This document shows, piece by piece, positions 43,253-54,043 of a DNA stretch of 64,000 nucleotides (position 1 is the first letter of the stretch; the number at the start of each line of letters is the position of its first letter). The stretch comes from Leguminivora glycinivorella (taxonomy: Eukaryota > Arthropoda > Insecta > Lepidoptera > Tortricidae): positions 16,944,783-17,008,782 of the forward strand of contig NC_062980.1 of NCBI RefSeq assembly GCF_023078275.1, written 5' to 3'. Below the pieces are notes generated by a model, which saw only the letters and a program-made list of their open reading frames with translations, did not search any database and had not been told where the DNA came from. The position numbers were made by a program, and so were the translations under genes.

Positions 43253-43598
43253 ATCTTTTTTTCTTTTTAATTTTTTTTTATCTTTTACACCCTTTTCAAC
43301 CCTCTCTTTTTAAATATTGATTTTTTAGTATTAGATTTACAACCCATTTCATTGAAATTTTGTTAGACACATGTAATGCAATAAGTTTAAAAATTGTCTT
43401 TCAGTATTAGTATTGATTGAAGGTAACCTAAGGTTCAACATCGTGCGTCGTTCCTACTAACCGCAATACTCTGTCTTAGCTAACCATCGCTAGACGTTAT
43501 GCCCTTGTAATAAGGATTACAAGTTACAAGTGTACAGTGACAGTTGTCCGGTATGATTCATAGATTTATATATCATTAAGCTAGATTTAGTTGTTAGG
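43253..43598. other. No gene seen
   Basis: A T-rich tract at 43255-43300, otherwise unremarkable. Confidence 0.35.
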
Positions 43599-43996
43599 CC
43601 AAAAAGTGTGTCCACATGAGAGGGTAAAGTTGGGGCTGGTGTCCCTCTCGCACTTATTGCCACTGTCAAAATTATTTGAATGACGTCATCACTGTCATTA
43701 TTTGGGGATACCAGTCAATATTCAAAGTTACTACCAAATCTACTAATACCGAATTACAGGTTTTTTTTAATTGCGCAAATCTTTGGTTTTATGGCTTCAT
43801 AATAATGACTTACCAATTCATTACAAGGTATTAATGTCCTTGCCTCGATATAATACAAAAATAATTTAAGAAGTTTATAAACTTAGTTATCATACAGGTA
43901 AAAATACTACTACTGTAGTAATCTCTTTAACACTGGTCACAGGTGCGAGAGGGACACCAGCCCCGACTTTGACCCTCTCATGTGGACACACTTTTA
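43599..43996. mobile_element. About 400-bp TIR element
   Basis: Inverted arms of about 60 bp: AAAAAGTGTGTCCACATGAG...GGCTGGTGTCCCTCTCGCAC on the left and the complement on the right. The interior is AT-rich and non-coding. Confidence 0.75.
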
Positions 43997-44303
43997 CTAG
44001 TCTGATAAGAACGCCTTTCTACACCGGTGATAAAGTTCAATTTAGTATGGCAAAAAAAGTGTGAGCTCAGTCCCTATTGAAAGTCCATGGTATGAGTCGA
44101 TGAAAAATTGGCTAAATAGTAATCAGAAAACAAGCAAAAAGGGTAGAATATATTTCTTATAAGTTATTTCTTTGGATTACATTACAAAATGAATGTATTA
44201 TACATTATAATACTCGTTGTAATTGTATAGATTTCAATGAATAATTTTATTTGTTCAAATTAATGACTTTCAAGGAACAAAAACTATTGAGTCGCTATTA
44301 GAC
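43997..44303. other. No gene seen
   Basis: AT-rich. Confidence 0.4.
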
Positions 44304-44429
44304 CGTTTTCACATTATCCGATCCGATAACGGATGTCGGAAGGATATCAATAGAAGAATCCAAGATTCCGCCTGTAATGTATGGAATATCGGTCCGACAT
44401 CCGATATCGGATCGGATAATGTGAAAACG
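44304..44429. mobile_element. CACATTATCCGATCCG MITE, copy 2
   Basis: 126 bp with terminal inverted repeats CGTTTTCACATTATCCGATC and complement, and inner arms ATAACGGATGTCGG/CCGACATCCGATAT. Relative of 17563-17788. Confidence 0.8.
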
Positions 44430-45477
44430 TACTACATTTTACTCTTTTTAATACCAAGATTAATTAGAGTCAGTTGTATGTTGTATGGTCGGTACGTAGT
44501 GTAAATAAAAAGTCGAAAAGTAGGTCCTTTCTATACTTTTTGCTATGTATTTTATATTTCAATAGGCAGGCTTTTGTACCCATATTACAGTACTTTCAAT
44601 ATGTGCTATCCTATAATTAAATTCGAACACTCGCGTATTAGACACTTCTAATATTATTTGAATGGCATTACCAACATTAAATCTCCTTTTGAAAATAAAT
44701 TTTAAAGAATATCCCACACTATCAGATCAGAACCACTGGTATTTAATTTAAAACAAATGCCTATAATAAATAAATCCGATAAACCTTTGGGTTGTCTGCT
44801 GTCGAATTTAATTATTTTCATAGAAAATATTTTAATTTGTATCCTTCCAGCTCGAGATTCTTGGAAGCCTTGTAAATTTTTCTTTGTGACAACAAGATAT
44901 GACATTTATTTCAGGAAATTTACACATACATACATTACATACATTTATTTTAATAAACGGAGTACAAGTGACCAAGATAAAGATGATACAGTAGGGTATT
45001 TTTAAAGTTTATGTAATGAAGAAGTAAAATTGCGGCCTTTTTTAGGTATTTATATTTATGGAATAAATTGGAAATATCTAATACCTACATACTTATTATA
45101 TATTGGTAGCGGCTCCATTCGTTCAATATTCGTTTGCAATTCATTTTGACATATAAGTCATTTGAGCATATTATGACAAAAGGTATTTTGATAAAGAGTT
45201 TTTAGTGTGTGGCAGTTCCATTTGCAATTTTGATACTTAGGTATTTATACACTATGTTGGTTATGGCATGAATGATTTTTTTCCTAAGCAGATAAGAAGT
45301 TAACGTTATTAGCATCAACAAGAATGTTATAAATGCAATGTAGACCCAGATTTTTAAAACATTTTTGTTATGAATTGTGCGTCCTTGTATTTAATGTCAT
45401 TGCAGTAGCTTGTACTCATCAACTTATAATATAAATAAAACCTTAAAAAATGAATTAAAAAAGCTGTAAAAACGTAT
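44430..45477. other. No gene seen
   Basis: AT-rich; the short frames at 44702-45005 have no recognised motif. Confidence 0.35.
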
Positions 45478-45562
45478 GCGACGACTGAGATTTGAACTTG
45501 TGACCTGTGGCTTGTAAGTCTAACGATAATCGCCGGGGCTATACCTGGCCGTGACATATGGG
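45478..45562 (-). other. tRNA-like sequence
   Basis: On the minus strand a B-box-like AAGTTCAAATCTC lies downstream of a TTATCGTTAGAC A-box-like block. Stems are incomplete. Probably a SINE head or tRNA relic. Confidence 0.3.
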
Positions 45563-45834
45563 TCAAAATTAGACTTTGCATACTTCAACGATCCTGAAGA
45601 ATGGAAGAATACATTTCACAAGATGACGGAGATCTGTCAAATGGTAGAAGAGAAAAACGTGAGATAGATGTATGTACTGACAAGTATATACTCTTTTCGA
45701 CGACTGTCAAATTGCATGCCTAAAATAAATGTGTAATTTTTTTAATTACTTTGGACTTTATTATCGGTGGGAAACGTCTGTTTTTAATCTACTTAAAATA
45801 TTACTTATGTAGAAACAGGCATGTAATGAGGAGG

Positions 45835-45988
45835 AACACTCAAAGGATATGACAGATGGCGCCACCCTATTAGTCCGTGAGACGTGAGAGCGAGAAGCTG
45901 ATAATTATGTTTTTCTCTCTCACATATGAATGACAGTGACATGCATAGGCGCCGCCTGGCGGGGTAAAATGTCAGTGTGCCTCCTCAT
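45835..45988. mobile_element. MITE N1, uninterrupted
   Basis: 154 bp with ends AATGAGGAGGAACACT and AGTGTGCCTCCTCATT, the reference for the interrupted copy at 41007-41817. Confidence 0.8.
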
Positions 45989-46754
45989 TTACGTTAATGT
46001 GTAATAGAAGAACAGAATAAAAAGCATGCGACACGGCTCATCACCTACCCTCGGCCCAGCTCCACCGGCGTGGTGGTTTGCCATATGGATTCCTAAATGT
46101 AAGACACTAAGGTCCAAACCAAACCACGCAAAAAATGTAAATATATTAAATAAATTAAAGTAATAAATAAAGGTCAAACTTATTGGGTGGATTATCATGC
46201 TGTTAATATTGTTAAATAGGGACAATAAAAGTCAACCTCGTACTATTATCTGTTTCGAATTTGCCCGGTCAAATATTTAGATTTTTTTATTTCCATATAA
46301 ATATATTGGTGGTTTTTATATGTTAAATATCTGAAAAATTATGTGCTATTGATTTCTGCTTAAAAATATCTGTTATTATATCAGCTCTAGAGCACGTTAG
46401 ACAAAATTAAAAAATTCTATATCAATAAAAATAGTCTTATTTCCCGTCATATATTTAGGTGGCTTCGGGTTGTAAACCTTAAAACTGATTTTTTTCTACA
46501 TGTTTCCACCATTAAATTACTGTGAGGTATTTTGCTGAAAGAAAACGCTTATTTTCTAGGCGTAGTTTTTTTTAATATCTTCCATTCCAAACTATTGGTG
46601 GATTCGAAAATATAGGTTTTTTAAATTGCGATTAAGCGCTGTATATGAAATAAAACTACTGTTATAGAATTATTTTCAAAAATATCGTACCGGTCTTAGG
46701 CTATAAGAGGGTAGGGATAGGGGACTCGATCTTCCATATAAACCACTGATATAG
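45989..46754. other. No gene seen
   Basis: AT-rich, no recognised element. Confidence 0.4.
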
Positions 46755-46960
46755 GGGCATATTCAGAATTTGGGACGCCCCAATTAGCGTAAGTTGTTAA
46801 CAAAAATTAACACACTGTCAGTTTTGTGACGATAATTAAGCATAAAATCTGATAACTAAGCACACAACAACAACTGCATGCTCGGTGACCCAAACAACTG
46901 CTACACATCCGCCGGCGGCGTATCTGCTTTCTATGCTCTGAGATACAAACGTACTTCCCT
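46755..46960. mobile_element. Two dispersed repeat fragments
   Basis: 46760-46845 (CATATTCAGAATTTGGGACG, AGTTGTTAACAAAAATTAAC) is a relative of the palindromic element at 63798-63908. 46864-46955 matches repeat T at 19350-19472. Confidence 0.5.
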
Positions 46961-47135
46961 GGATATTGTATTGTACATTATGGAATAATCATATCTGTTT
47001 TCTTGAGTTTTTCTAAGTTCGATTGGAATTAATGAGACTTCAATAATCCAGATAGAAAGTTCGAAGTCTACATTTGTCTGAAATACTTCTAGGTACGCGG
47101 CTATCGTCATTACCCACAGATGTCATATTATATAC
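46961..47135. other. No gene seen
   Basis: Short AT-rich spacer. Confidence 0.3.
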
Positions 47136-47440
47136 CATAGATCAAGCAAACGTATCTACTTAGCGTGTCAAATGAACTCAGTGAAATCCACTGAGTTGTC
47201 CGTCTTTACTCGCAGCTTGCAGCTTTCGGGCGTCAATTTTTGTAAGTTGAAGTCACCCAAAATATAAAAAATGCCTCGTTACGTGATATTCAATTGCAAC
47301 AACACAAAAATTATGAACAATCAAGAGCCTGAGACATATTTAAAATTACAGGCAAGAATCAACTTCAGTACAAAATTTGACACGCTCGGCCCCTATACAA
47401 ATATATGAATTTGTTTCTTCTATCTAAATTAAGTTCTGTG
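47136..47440 (+). pseudogene. Possible THAP-like start joined to a shared 101-bp segment
   Basis: An ATG at 47271 opens a frame MPRYVIFNCNNTKIMNNQEP that looks like the N-terminus of a THAP zinc-finger protein (MP-x-...-CNNT...), except that Y replaces the usual first cysteine. About 23 codons later the frame enters the 101-bp segment shared with 35722-35822 and stops near 47406. P-element-type transposases begin with a THAP domain, so this could be a P-like relic. The call is tentative. Confidence 0.3.
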
Positions 47441-47845
47441 TCATTACCCCTAGATTTATAGGTTTGATTCCCGACTCGCCCACTAGTGGAGTTAGTCGTT
47501 CTTGCTTTCGGGTATGATATTTAAACGTTCATGTTATAAAATAGCGCCTAATTTGTATTAATGATCCTTTTTTTTGTTTCAGGTAAATACCACAAACCAC
47601 AACAACAATCCATGAACTTGAATTCATTATCATTGGGTAAGTTTTAAGTCAGTTTACTTGAGAGCTCGGCCTCGGCGTAAATATATTTTCATCAAGAGTC
47701 AGCAGCTCTCAGACGAATTTCACTTTTTCAATTTTAGCTTTGAGTTCATGAATGCAATCACATTCATCATCACCATTGGCCACGACATCCCTGACGGGTG
47801 ATTTAGGTTAGTGTGTAAAAATTTAAATTTAAATATTATGAGGCG
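47441..47845. other. No gene seen
   Basis: No recognised coding or repeat structure beyond short A/T runs. Confidence 0.35.
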
Positions 47846-47985
47846 CTTTACTTACATACATGCATACAATCATACATACAATCACGCCTGTATCCCATAA
47901 AGGGGTAGGCAGAGCACATGAAACTACTAAAGCTTCAGGGCCACTCTTGGCAAATAAGGGGTTAAAAGAAAACGAAACTGTGCGG
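47846..47985 (+). mobile_element. Repeat P, copy
   Basis: CACGCCTGTATCCCATAAAG, GGGTAGGCAGAGCACATGAA and AAGGGGTTAAAAGAAAACG recur in diverged form at 24669-24760 and 62392-62505. Class unknown, possibly SINE-related. Confidence 0.5.
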
Positions 47986-48644
47986 CGCTTTACTTGTATT
48001 TATTAATTCATAACATAGGTAATCATGAGTCCAATACCTACGCATGATTATATTATGATAGTTTAATATTAAAGGAATAATTTTAAATTAGTACTTAGAT
48101 TATATCTGTATTCAATTGTATTGACGTTATAATTAATTATAATACTGTGATATTCCTTTCACGGCAAACAGAGCAGGGCTTAGTTGAGACCGAGGCCCAA
48201 TGCTCCAGGCGTCACATTGGGGCGCCAAATTCATTCATTCAAATGTTTTAGTTCGCCCCTGGAAAAAAAGTGCAGAATGTAAATTACTATAAGTACTTTA
48301 CCAGTTATTTATCTCTATCAGGTCAGATAAAGGCGCTACGAGAATTTAAAATGTGCGACCATTAGGTCCATGAGTTTAATACAATTTATTCATAACTTGT
48401 CAAAAATCTGTTTTGATTTACAGTTTGTAGCAGGGGCGGCTCACTCCGCGATTCCATCGCCGCGCTACAAGTACATGCGGGCGGCCGCGAGTTCGCGGCC
48501 TAATCAGGGGTGCCTCATATTCTCACGGAACGCTTGTTCGCACTTTCTATTGTTACTATACGTCGCGAGTTTTTTTAAAGGTTCACACGCGATATCCGCG
48601 TGTGGAATGGCTAATAACGCTTAGTTAAACAAACATTATGAATA
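47986..48644. other. GC-rich patch inside AT-rich DNA
   Basis: 48425-48605 is clearly GC-richer (GGGCGGCTCACTCCGCGATT, GGGCGGCCGCGAGTTCGCGG) and looks like a diverged dispersed repeat rather than a gene: its open frame (48370-48624) has no recognised motif. Confidence 0.4.
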
Positions 48645-48740
48645 AAATAGGACAATCTTACACAGATCTACTATTGATTATGTCATTTATGGCCCACGGA
48701 AACGTTCAATCAGGCTTGTGACGTTGGGATTTAAACAAAA
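48645..48740 (-). mobile_element. Diverged SINE/LINE tail fragment
   Basis: GGACAATCTTACACAGAT, GGCCCACGGAAACG and TCAGGCTTGTG line up with tail B, with more differences than the other copies. No head. Confidence 0.5.
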
Positions 48741-48760
48741 ATATATAAATACTGTTTGTT

Positions 48761-48860
48761 TGACGACCGGTCTGGCGCAGTCGGTAGTGACTCTGCCTGC
48801 TGCGCCGCGGTCCCGGATTCGAATCCCGGTAAGGGCATTTATTTGTGTGATGAGCATAGA
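48761..48860 (+). mobile_element. SINE S2 head, 3' truncated
   Basis: Full tRNA-like head (GACGACCGGTCTGGCGCAG, B box GGATTCGAATCCC) and the start of the body (GTGTGATGAGCATAGAT), cut off by the MITE starting at 48861. Confidence 0.8.
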
Positions 48861-49125
48861 TCGCCGTGTGCCTGCTATACGGCCACAATTCAAAAAACCA
48901 TTTTTTCGAGAAATCTCGTCTCAAAGTTTTGAGAGTATAGTTGAGGCTGTTTAATAGGATCTTACTTCTTGAGTTTTAGGTCTATGAATTTGAAATTTAG
49001 CTATTTTTACTCGGAATGATATAACCCTCCATAAGATCATGCCACTTTTCGCAAAAAAAATCTTTTTTTTGAGATACAATGCCTGAAAGACAGGTATTTA
49101 GAGTTATGGCTGTATTGCAGAAACG
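48861..49125. mobile_element. MITE family V, copy 1
   Basis: The left end CGCCGTGTGCCTGCTATACG, then GCCACAATTCAAAA, is complementary to GAGTTATGGCTGTATTGCAG at 49101-49120. The interior is AT-rich. Second copy at 50455-50715. Confidence 0.6.
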
Positions 49126-49340
49126 TTTTTTTATGATTTTGAGATGCGTCCAAAATTAAACGATATTATCATGCAAATATATATGAAAAAAACACCAAAT
49201 TATAGTTAAAATAATTTTATTTACGAACTTTGACAGTAACGATAGCAATAATTATGTGTAACTAGCTTATAATCATCAACATTATATTACGTCATTACCA
49301 AATAATATTAATTATTTAAAATTGAAACAAATAAAACTTT

Positions 49341-50215
49341 GTAGCTTACGTATCTTGGTGTCACCCTGGATAGAAGCCTGAATTTCAAGGAACACCTGAC
49401 CAGCCTCTGCGAAGGTCAAGACCCAGAACAGCATCATTCACAAGCTTACTGGAACTACCTGGAGTGCCAGCGAAGCAACATTTCGGACAACCGCGCTATC
49501 CCTAGTCTACTCCTCTGCCGAGTACTGCTCAGCGGTGTGGCTAAACAGCACCCATACTACCGAGGTAACGCCCAGCTGAACCACACTATGTGACTCATCA
49601 GAGGCTGCCTAAAACCAACTCCCACACACTGGTTGCCGGTGCTGACTCATATTTTACCTCGTAAACTTCCGCCGAGAAAAGTGCCTATTTCGTGAAATCG
49701 CCAAGATTCGAGCAGACACAAGTTTACCCATCCACCGAGACCTCGACGCGCTAAAGGCTCTCAGACTGAAGTCTCGACTACCCCCCCAAGGCCCCTTAGA
49801 GGCATGGATAATGGACTGGGTAGCCAGAGCTCTTCCTACAGAGCTATACGAGTTCGATACTGGGGCCCGACCGGTGTGATTTAAGGAGCCTCGACAGGTT
49901 TGGTGTCGGCTGAACCGTATCAGGGCAGGCATCGGAAACTGCTCATCTTTGTGGTGCAGATGGGGATGGTGCGAGTCTGTGGAGTGACAGTGTGGCCACC
50001 CAGATCCGACGGTGCACCATATAGCCTTCGAGTGCCCCATAACCAAGTTTAGCGGAAAAAGGGCTGATCTTAAGACACTTTCGACAAATCATCATCCTCC
50101 TTGCGTTATCCCGGCATTTGCCACGGCTCATGGGAGCCTGGGGTCCGCTTTGACAACTAAGACACTTTCGACAAATGCCGTTGAATATCTGAAGTCTAGT
50201 TTTTTAATAATTTAA
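49341..50215 (+). pseudogene. Jockey/CR1-like LINE ORF2 C-terminal relic
   Basis: Conceptual frames give YLGVTLDRSLNFKEHLTSLC (the segment after the RT palm of jockey/CR1-group proteins), then a long KIRADTSLPIHRDLDALKAL and GPLEAWIMDWVARALP region in another frame, and ...AFECPI near 50030, the C-terminal Cys-rich end. At least two frameshifts and several stops break it, and a SINE is inserted at 50090-50157. The catalytic FADD region is missing. GC content is higher than the surroundings, as expected for former coding DNA. Confidence 0.7.
50071..50176 (-). mobile_element. 5'-truncated SINE S1 with 19-bp TSD
   Basis: The SINE S1 tail only (50090-50157, minus strand, matching 4795-4860) is flanked by two exact copies of TAAGACACTTTCGACAAAT (50071-50089 and 50158-50176). 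This is a classic LINE-mediated insertion into the LINE relic. Confidence 0.9.
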
Positions 50216-50454
50216 GTAGAGAACAACGTGTACTGACTGGTAAAAATAATTATGACCTTAGTAATGAGACATATTGAACTGCACTTGTAAGAAAACAAAG
50301 TTGAGATTTGTTTAATCATTTTGTGTAGTAGTTTCGGCGTCGGGCTGGTAATTTTGTAATAATAAGTGTGATACTTACTGTTTGACACAATATTTAAAGG
50401 GATTTATCGCAATTATCACTCAAGTTTTTAGGACGCAACTCAAAACTTACATTT
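50216..50454. other. No gene seen
   Basis: AT-rich spacer. Confidence 0.35.
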
Positions 50455-50715
50455 AAAACGTGTGCTATACAGCCACAACTCAAAACGGCCGTCGGTTTAC
50501 ATGCGAACAAACTGGCAAGTGGCCGTATTGCAGGGAATCTTCTGACAATTTATGGTCAATTCCATACGGCCACTTGTGAGAAAAAGGCTCTTAAGGACCT
50601 TTTTTGCTATGGCTCTCGAAATAAGGTCGTAAATTGAACAATTTTGAATACGAATCTGCAATAATCCAGAAAATTAAAAATTTTGAGTTGTGGCCGTATA
50701 GCAGGCACACGGCGA
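50455..50715. mobile_element. MITE family V, copy 2
   Basis: Ends GTGTGCTATACAGCCACAAC and GTTGTGGCCGTATAGCAGGC followed by ACACGGCG are inverted. The interior has GGCCGTATTGCAGGG and CATACGGCCACTTG. Relative of copy 1. Confidence 0.65.
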
Positions 50716-50716
50716 A

Positions 50717-51961
50717 ATATTAGTCTATAAAACTTTAATTAAAATCATAGAAGACCGCATCTCAGGACAGCTTGATCGCCACCAACCGCCCGAACAAGCT
50801 GGATTCCGGCCTGGCTTGTCTACCACTGACCATCTGCATGCACTTAATCAAGTGATCGAGAAATGCACAGAGCACAAACTCCCTCTTTACCTCGCCTTTG
50901 TCGATTTTTCGAAGGCATTTGACAGTATATCGCACCATTCCATATTTGAAGCCCTAAGACAACAAAAAATTGCTCCAAATTATATAAAACTTCTGGAAAC
51001 CATTTATTCAAATAGTACCGCCGCCATTAAGCTCCAGTCTTCTGGCCCGCCTTTCGATATACAAAGAGGAGTTAAACAGGGAGATCCGCTATCGCCGAAG
51101 CTTTTCACCAGCACTTTAGAGCACGTTTTCCAAAAACTTACGCCGCGTTGGGAGGGGAAGGGCTTATTTGTCGGCGAAAAGAGGCTAACCAACCTCCGGT
51201 TTGCCGACGATATAGTCTTGTTTTCCTCAACTTCATCCGAGTTACGTCACATGCTAGAAGACCTTAGCAACGTAAGCCTCGAGGTTGGACTGAAGATGAA
51301 TATGTCAAAGACTAAGGTCATGACTAACAGCACAAATCGTAGGATTGAGATAAACGGAGAACACATCGCATATGTCCATGAATACCTTTACTTAGGCCAA
51401 ATAGTCTCTTTCCAGGCGCGACAAGACAAAGAAGCTCAAAGACGCACTGAAAACGCCTGGAAGACCTATTGGTCAATGAAACACCTAATGAAAGGAGACC
51501 TACCTCTGTCACTCAAACGTAGGCTCATGGACATGTGCGTACTTCCAGTTCTCACCTACGGGGCTCAAACCTGGTCTTTGACGAAAGCTCAGATGTCCAA
51601 ACTCGGGGTTTGCCAGAGAGCTATGGAGCGCAGCATATTAGGTGTAAAATTAAGGGATCGGATCCGGAACACCACGCTGCGCTCTAAGACTCAAATAATA
51701 GACGTAGCTCGGAAAGCGGCTAAGTTGAAGTGGGACTGGGCTGGCCATGTCTGCCGAATGCCGGACGACTTGTGGGCCAAGATAACCACAGAGTGGGAGC
51801 CCCACGAGTCAAACCGGGGATCCGGCAGACCACACCGGCGATGGCGGGATAACCTGGACTCATTTTTGATTGGCTGGCCAGAAATAGCACTAGACAGAGA
51901 AGATTGGAAAAAGAGGGGGGAGGCCTTTGCCCAGCAGTGGGAGACAGTGGGCTCTGAATAA
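50717..51961 (+). CDS. RTE-like non-LTR reverse transcriptase, 5' truncated
   Basis: The frame is continuous from 50717, where MITE V ends, to TAA at 51959-51961 (414 codons), with no true start. Counting from the TTG at 50816, it shows reverse-transcriptase motif A (AFVDFSKAFDS, residues 27-37, catalytic D30), motif B (GVKQGDPLSP, 85-94) and motif C (RFADDIVLFS, FADD 129-132, catalytic D131 and D132). The thumb region has YLYLGQIVSFQ. The C-terminus has KLKWDWAGHVCRMPDD and GRPHRRWRDNLDS, typical of RTE-clade proteins. The apurinic endonuclease domain and the first RT blocks are lost. No frameshift or internal stop is visible, so the copy is young or recently truncated. It would prime reverse transcription on nicked target DNA, but this copy cannot be autonomous. 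Confidence 0.9.
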   Translation: MLVYKTLIKIIEDRISGQLDRHQPPEQAGFRPGLSTTDHLHALNQVIEKCTEHKLPLYLAFVDFSKAFDSISHHSIFEALRQQKIAPNYIKLLETIYSNSTAAIKLQSSGPPFDIQRGVKQGDPLSPKLFTSTLEHVFQKLTPRWEGKGLFVGEKRLTNLRFADDIVLFSSTSSELRHMLEDLSNVSLEVGLKMNMSKTKVMTNSTNRRIEINGEHIAYVHEYLYLGQIVSFQARQDKEAQRRTENAWKTYWSMKHLMKGDLPLSLKRRLMDMCVLPVLTYGAQTWSLTKAQMSKLGVCQRAMERSILGVKLRDRIRNTTLRSKTQIIDVARKAAKLKWDWAGHVCRMPDDLWAKITTEWEPHESNRGSGRPHRRWRDNLDSFLIGWPEIALDREDWKKRGEAFAQQWETVGSE

Positions 51962-52085
51962 TAATAATAATAATATATCTTTGTCTGAGTACCCACAACA
52001 CAAGCCTTCTTGAGCTTACCGTGGGCCTCAGTCAATCTGTGTAAGAATGTCCTATAATATTTATTATTATTTATTATTATTTACT
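50717..52085 (+). mobile_element. RTE-like LINE copy with 3' tail B
   Basis: This comprises the reverse-transcriptase frame, a (TAA) repeat starting at its stop codon (51959-51977), then tail B (GAGTACCCACAACACAAGCC, GTGGGCCTCAGTCAATC) ending in an (ATTATT) simple repeat. Tail B is shared with the SINE at 21443 and fragments at 6575, 10967 and 48645. The tail is either the LINE 3' UTR or an adjacent separate fragment. Confidence 0.75.
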
Positions 52086-52920
52086 GTATATACCTAGAAA
52101 GTACCCAAGACTTGAATATAATAGCATAACATTTTATCTGAATAGTTTTTTTTTTATAGTTAGGCAACCCTAGCGTCCGACGCTGCGCACGTGCGGCTCG
52201 TTTCTTTGTAATCATTTTGTAGGTATTTAAAAAGGCGGCATTTCGTGAACTTCGAAGCAGTGGGCCTTCTGTACTTGTACTATTATATATTCTGTGGTTT
52301 GTAGGTGGTCTACTTAACTAGTGCTGCACTCTGGTGGTCGGTACAACATTCTGTAATATAATCAATAAGGGTGTGTCAGGTGTGTGTCTTGCTTTCTTAT
52401 TTGACCTTTTTACTGATTGTCGCAGGAGATTTTGCGAGTTCATGCTTTTGCTACTTGCTACTCGCGGTTAGTCGTAAACGGACGAGTTCAAGAAACGTAC
52501 AAATGTGAAGGCCAAACATACTTCCCATTTTGACATACTTAATTACTTACCCGTATTGTCCTTACTCCCTTATGCCATTGGAATAGTAATTTATGATGAC
52601 ACTGAAACCCAAAGCAATCAGTGTGTCAGTTAAGTACCTGGTCTTCGAGTTCCAATAGTTCTCATGAGATTAACGAGAAACGATTTGTAGTTTCGAACTT
52701 CGAAGGACAACGAAACCTTCAGGCCTATTCAACGTACACCAACATCAGTACGACATCCAAAAGATATAATTTCATCATGGTGCGTCTTTTTGATTCATTC
52801 TTCTCAATCCGTTTAAAAAAATTGGATGATATTGTATAGAAATACGAGTATATAGATAGTTTCGATCCCAGTGGTCCAGAAGTAAATAAGAATAATATCT
52901 CTCGCTCTCTCTATCCTCAG
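52086..52920. other. No gene seen
   Basis: No recognised coding or element. Confidence 0.4.
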
Positions 52921-52921
52921 C

Positions 52922-53138
52922 AGTATTATTCCCATCCGATTTTGGGGTCTGCTTTTCGTGTTCTTCCCTTCCACTTCGCACGATCGATCGACTACTGACA
53001 CGTCGCAGGCTCTCATGTCTTTTGCTATATTTGCCAATCTCATCTTCAGTCTTCCGCTTCCTCGGGCCCCAGCAATGCTCAGATCCATAGCAACGTTTCC
53101 TATGTACTCAGGAGGCCTTCTCTTCACGTGTCCATACC
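52922..53138 (-). pseudogene. RTE-like RT C-terminus, decayed
   Basis: The minus strand reads MKRRPPEYIGNVAMDLSIAG and then GSGRLKMRLANIAKDMRACD, which parallels the GHVxRRPPxYVGN...GRGRPxxRWxDxVxxDM segment ending RTE-type proteins. Key R and W positions are substituted, and the frame shifts toward a NPKSDG-like end. 5' truncated and non-functional. Confidence 0.65.
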
Positions 53139-53639
53139 ATCACAGAATAAATAAGAAAAATATAAATCATTAGTACTTAATAAATACATATCAAATTACA
53201 AATAGATAGTCAGTTTAAATTAATATATAGGTGCTAACTTGGATCAACGAAATCAGGTAATCTAAACTTAAACGCTCAGAAAAATATTTCTCATTTCAAG
53301 AAAAATCTACAATGAAAGTGGTCTCGATTCCACTTAAGATAAACGTTGTTACAGAAGTTAAATTAAACTAGGTAAAGAGAGAACAAGGTAAATCCACAAT
53401 TTAAGCTTAAACTCGTGTTATGTGTTCGCTTGCGAAACAAAACTGAAACTCCTTCAGTTAAAATTTCGCATTATTTGAGATGGTAACCGATACCCAGTCT
53501 TGATTGCACTTCAAACTGCTTTGCAAAATAATACGAGAAAAATTCCTTGCACAATTTCTTTTACAAGAGGTGCTTTGAAAATAAATCGGAAAAAGATAGC
53601 TTACTATCTTCTCGGCTACTGTACACAGAACATATTCTG
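53139..53639. other. No gene seen
   Basis: Short overlapping frames on both strands without motifs. Confidence 0.35.
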
Positions 53640-53775
53640 TACAGTCAAGTGCAAAAATACGTATCGATTTTATCCGCTCAAAAATATGTACCGAGACCTT
53701 ATTCCGCCGACATAAAGTGCTATGGGACATATTTTTGATAAGTTGTACGCACCCATATTTTTACACTTGACTGTA
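53640..53775. mobile_element. TACAGTCA-type MITE, 136 bp
   Basis: Ends TACAGTCAAGTGCAAAAATA and TATTTTTACACTTGACTGTA are inverted repeats with a single difference. TA at each end. The overlapping frames at 53500-53738 are not genes. Confidence 0.8.
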
Positions 53776-54043
53776 CCATGTAATTTTCTACAGGGGAACG
53801 GAAGAAAGTAAATAGTAAATTAGTTATTTGTTTAAGACGATACAGGAGCGAAAATGCTAAAGTGCAATTCCCGAAAAGTTTGTACATTTGGATCACGTCT
53901 CCGATTTGGATAAAAATCGGTAGGCTGATAGAATCCATGATGCTGAGCAAGATCCACTAGGTTTCCCAAAATATCCTAGGTTGATTGTATGACACTTTCC
54001 TCTTTGTTACCGAAAATGTATAGAAATCAGCACGGGAAGCATG
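53776..54043. other. No gene seen
   Basis: GTTTAAGACGATACAGGA at 53829 recurs inverted at about 54250-54275, suggesting remnants of a larger element around the hairpin below. Confidence 0.35.

Noticed and set aside
45601..45723. Small ATG frame of 40 codons (MEEYISQDDGDLSNGRREKR)
   Set aside because: Composition looks slightly coding-like, but it is too short and unrecognised to call without transcript evidence.
51004..52035. Minus-strand frames opposite the reverse transcriptase
   Set aside because: Shadows of the RTE coding region and of tail B.
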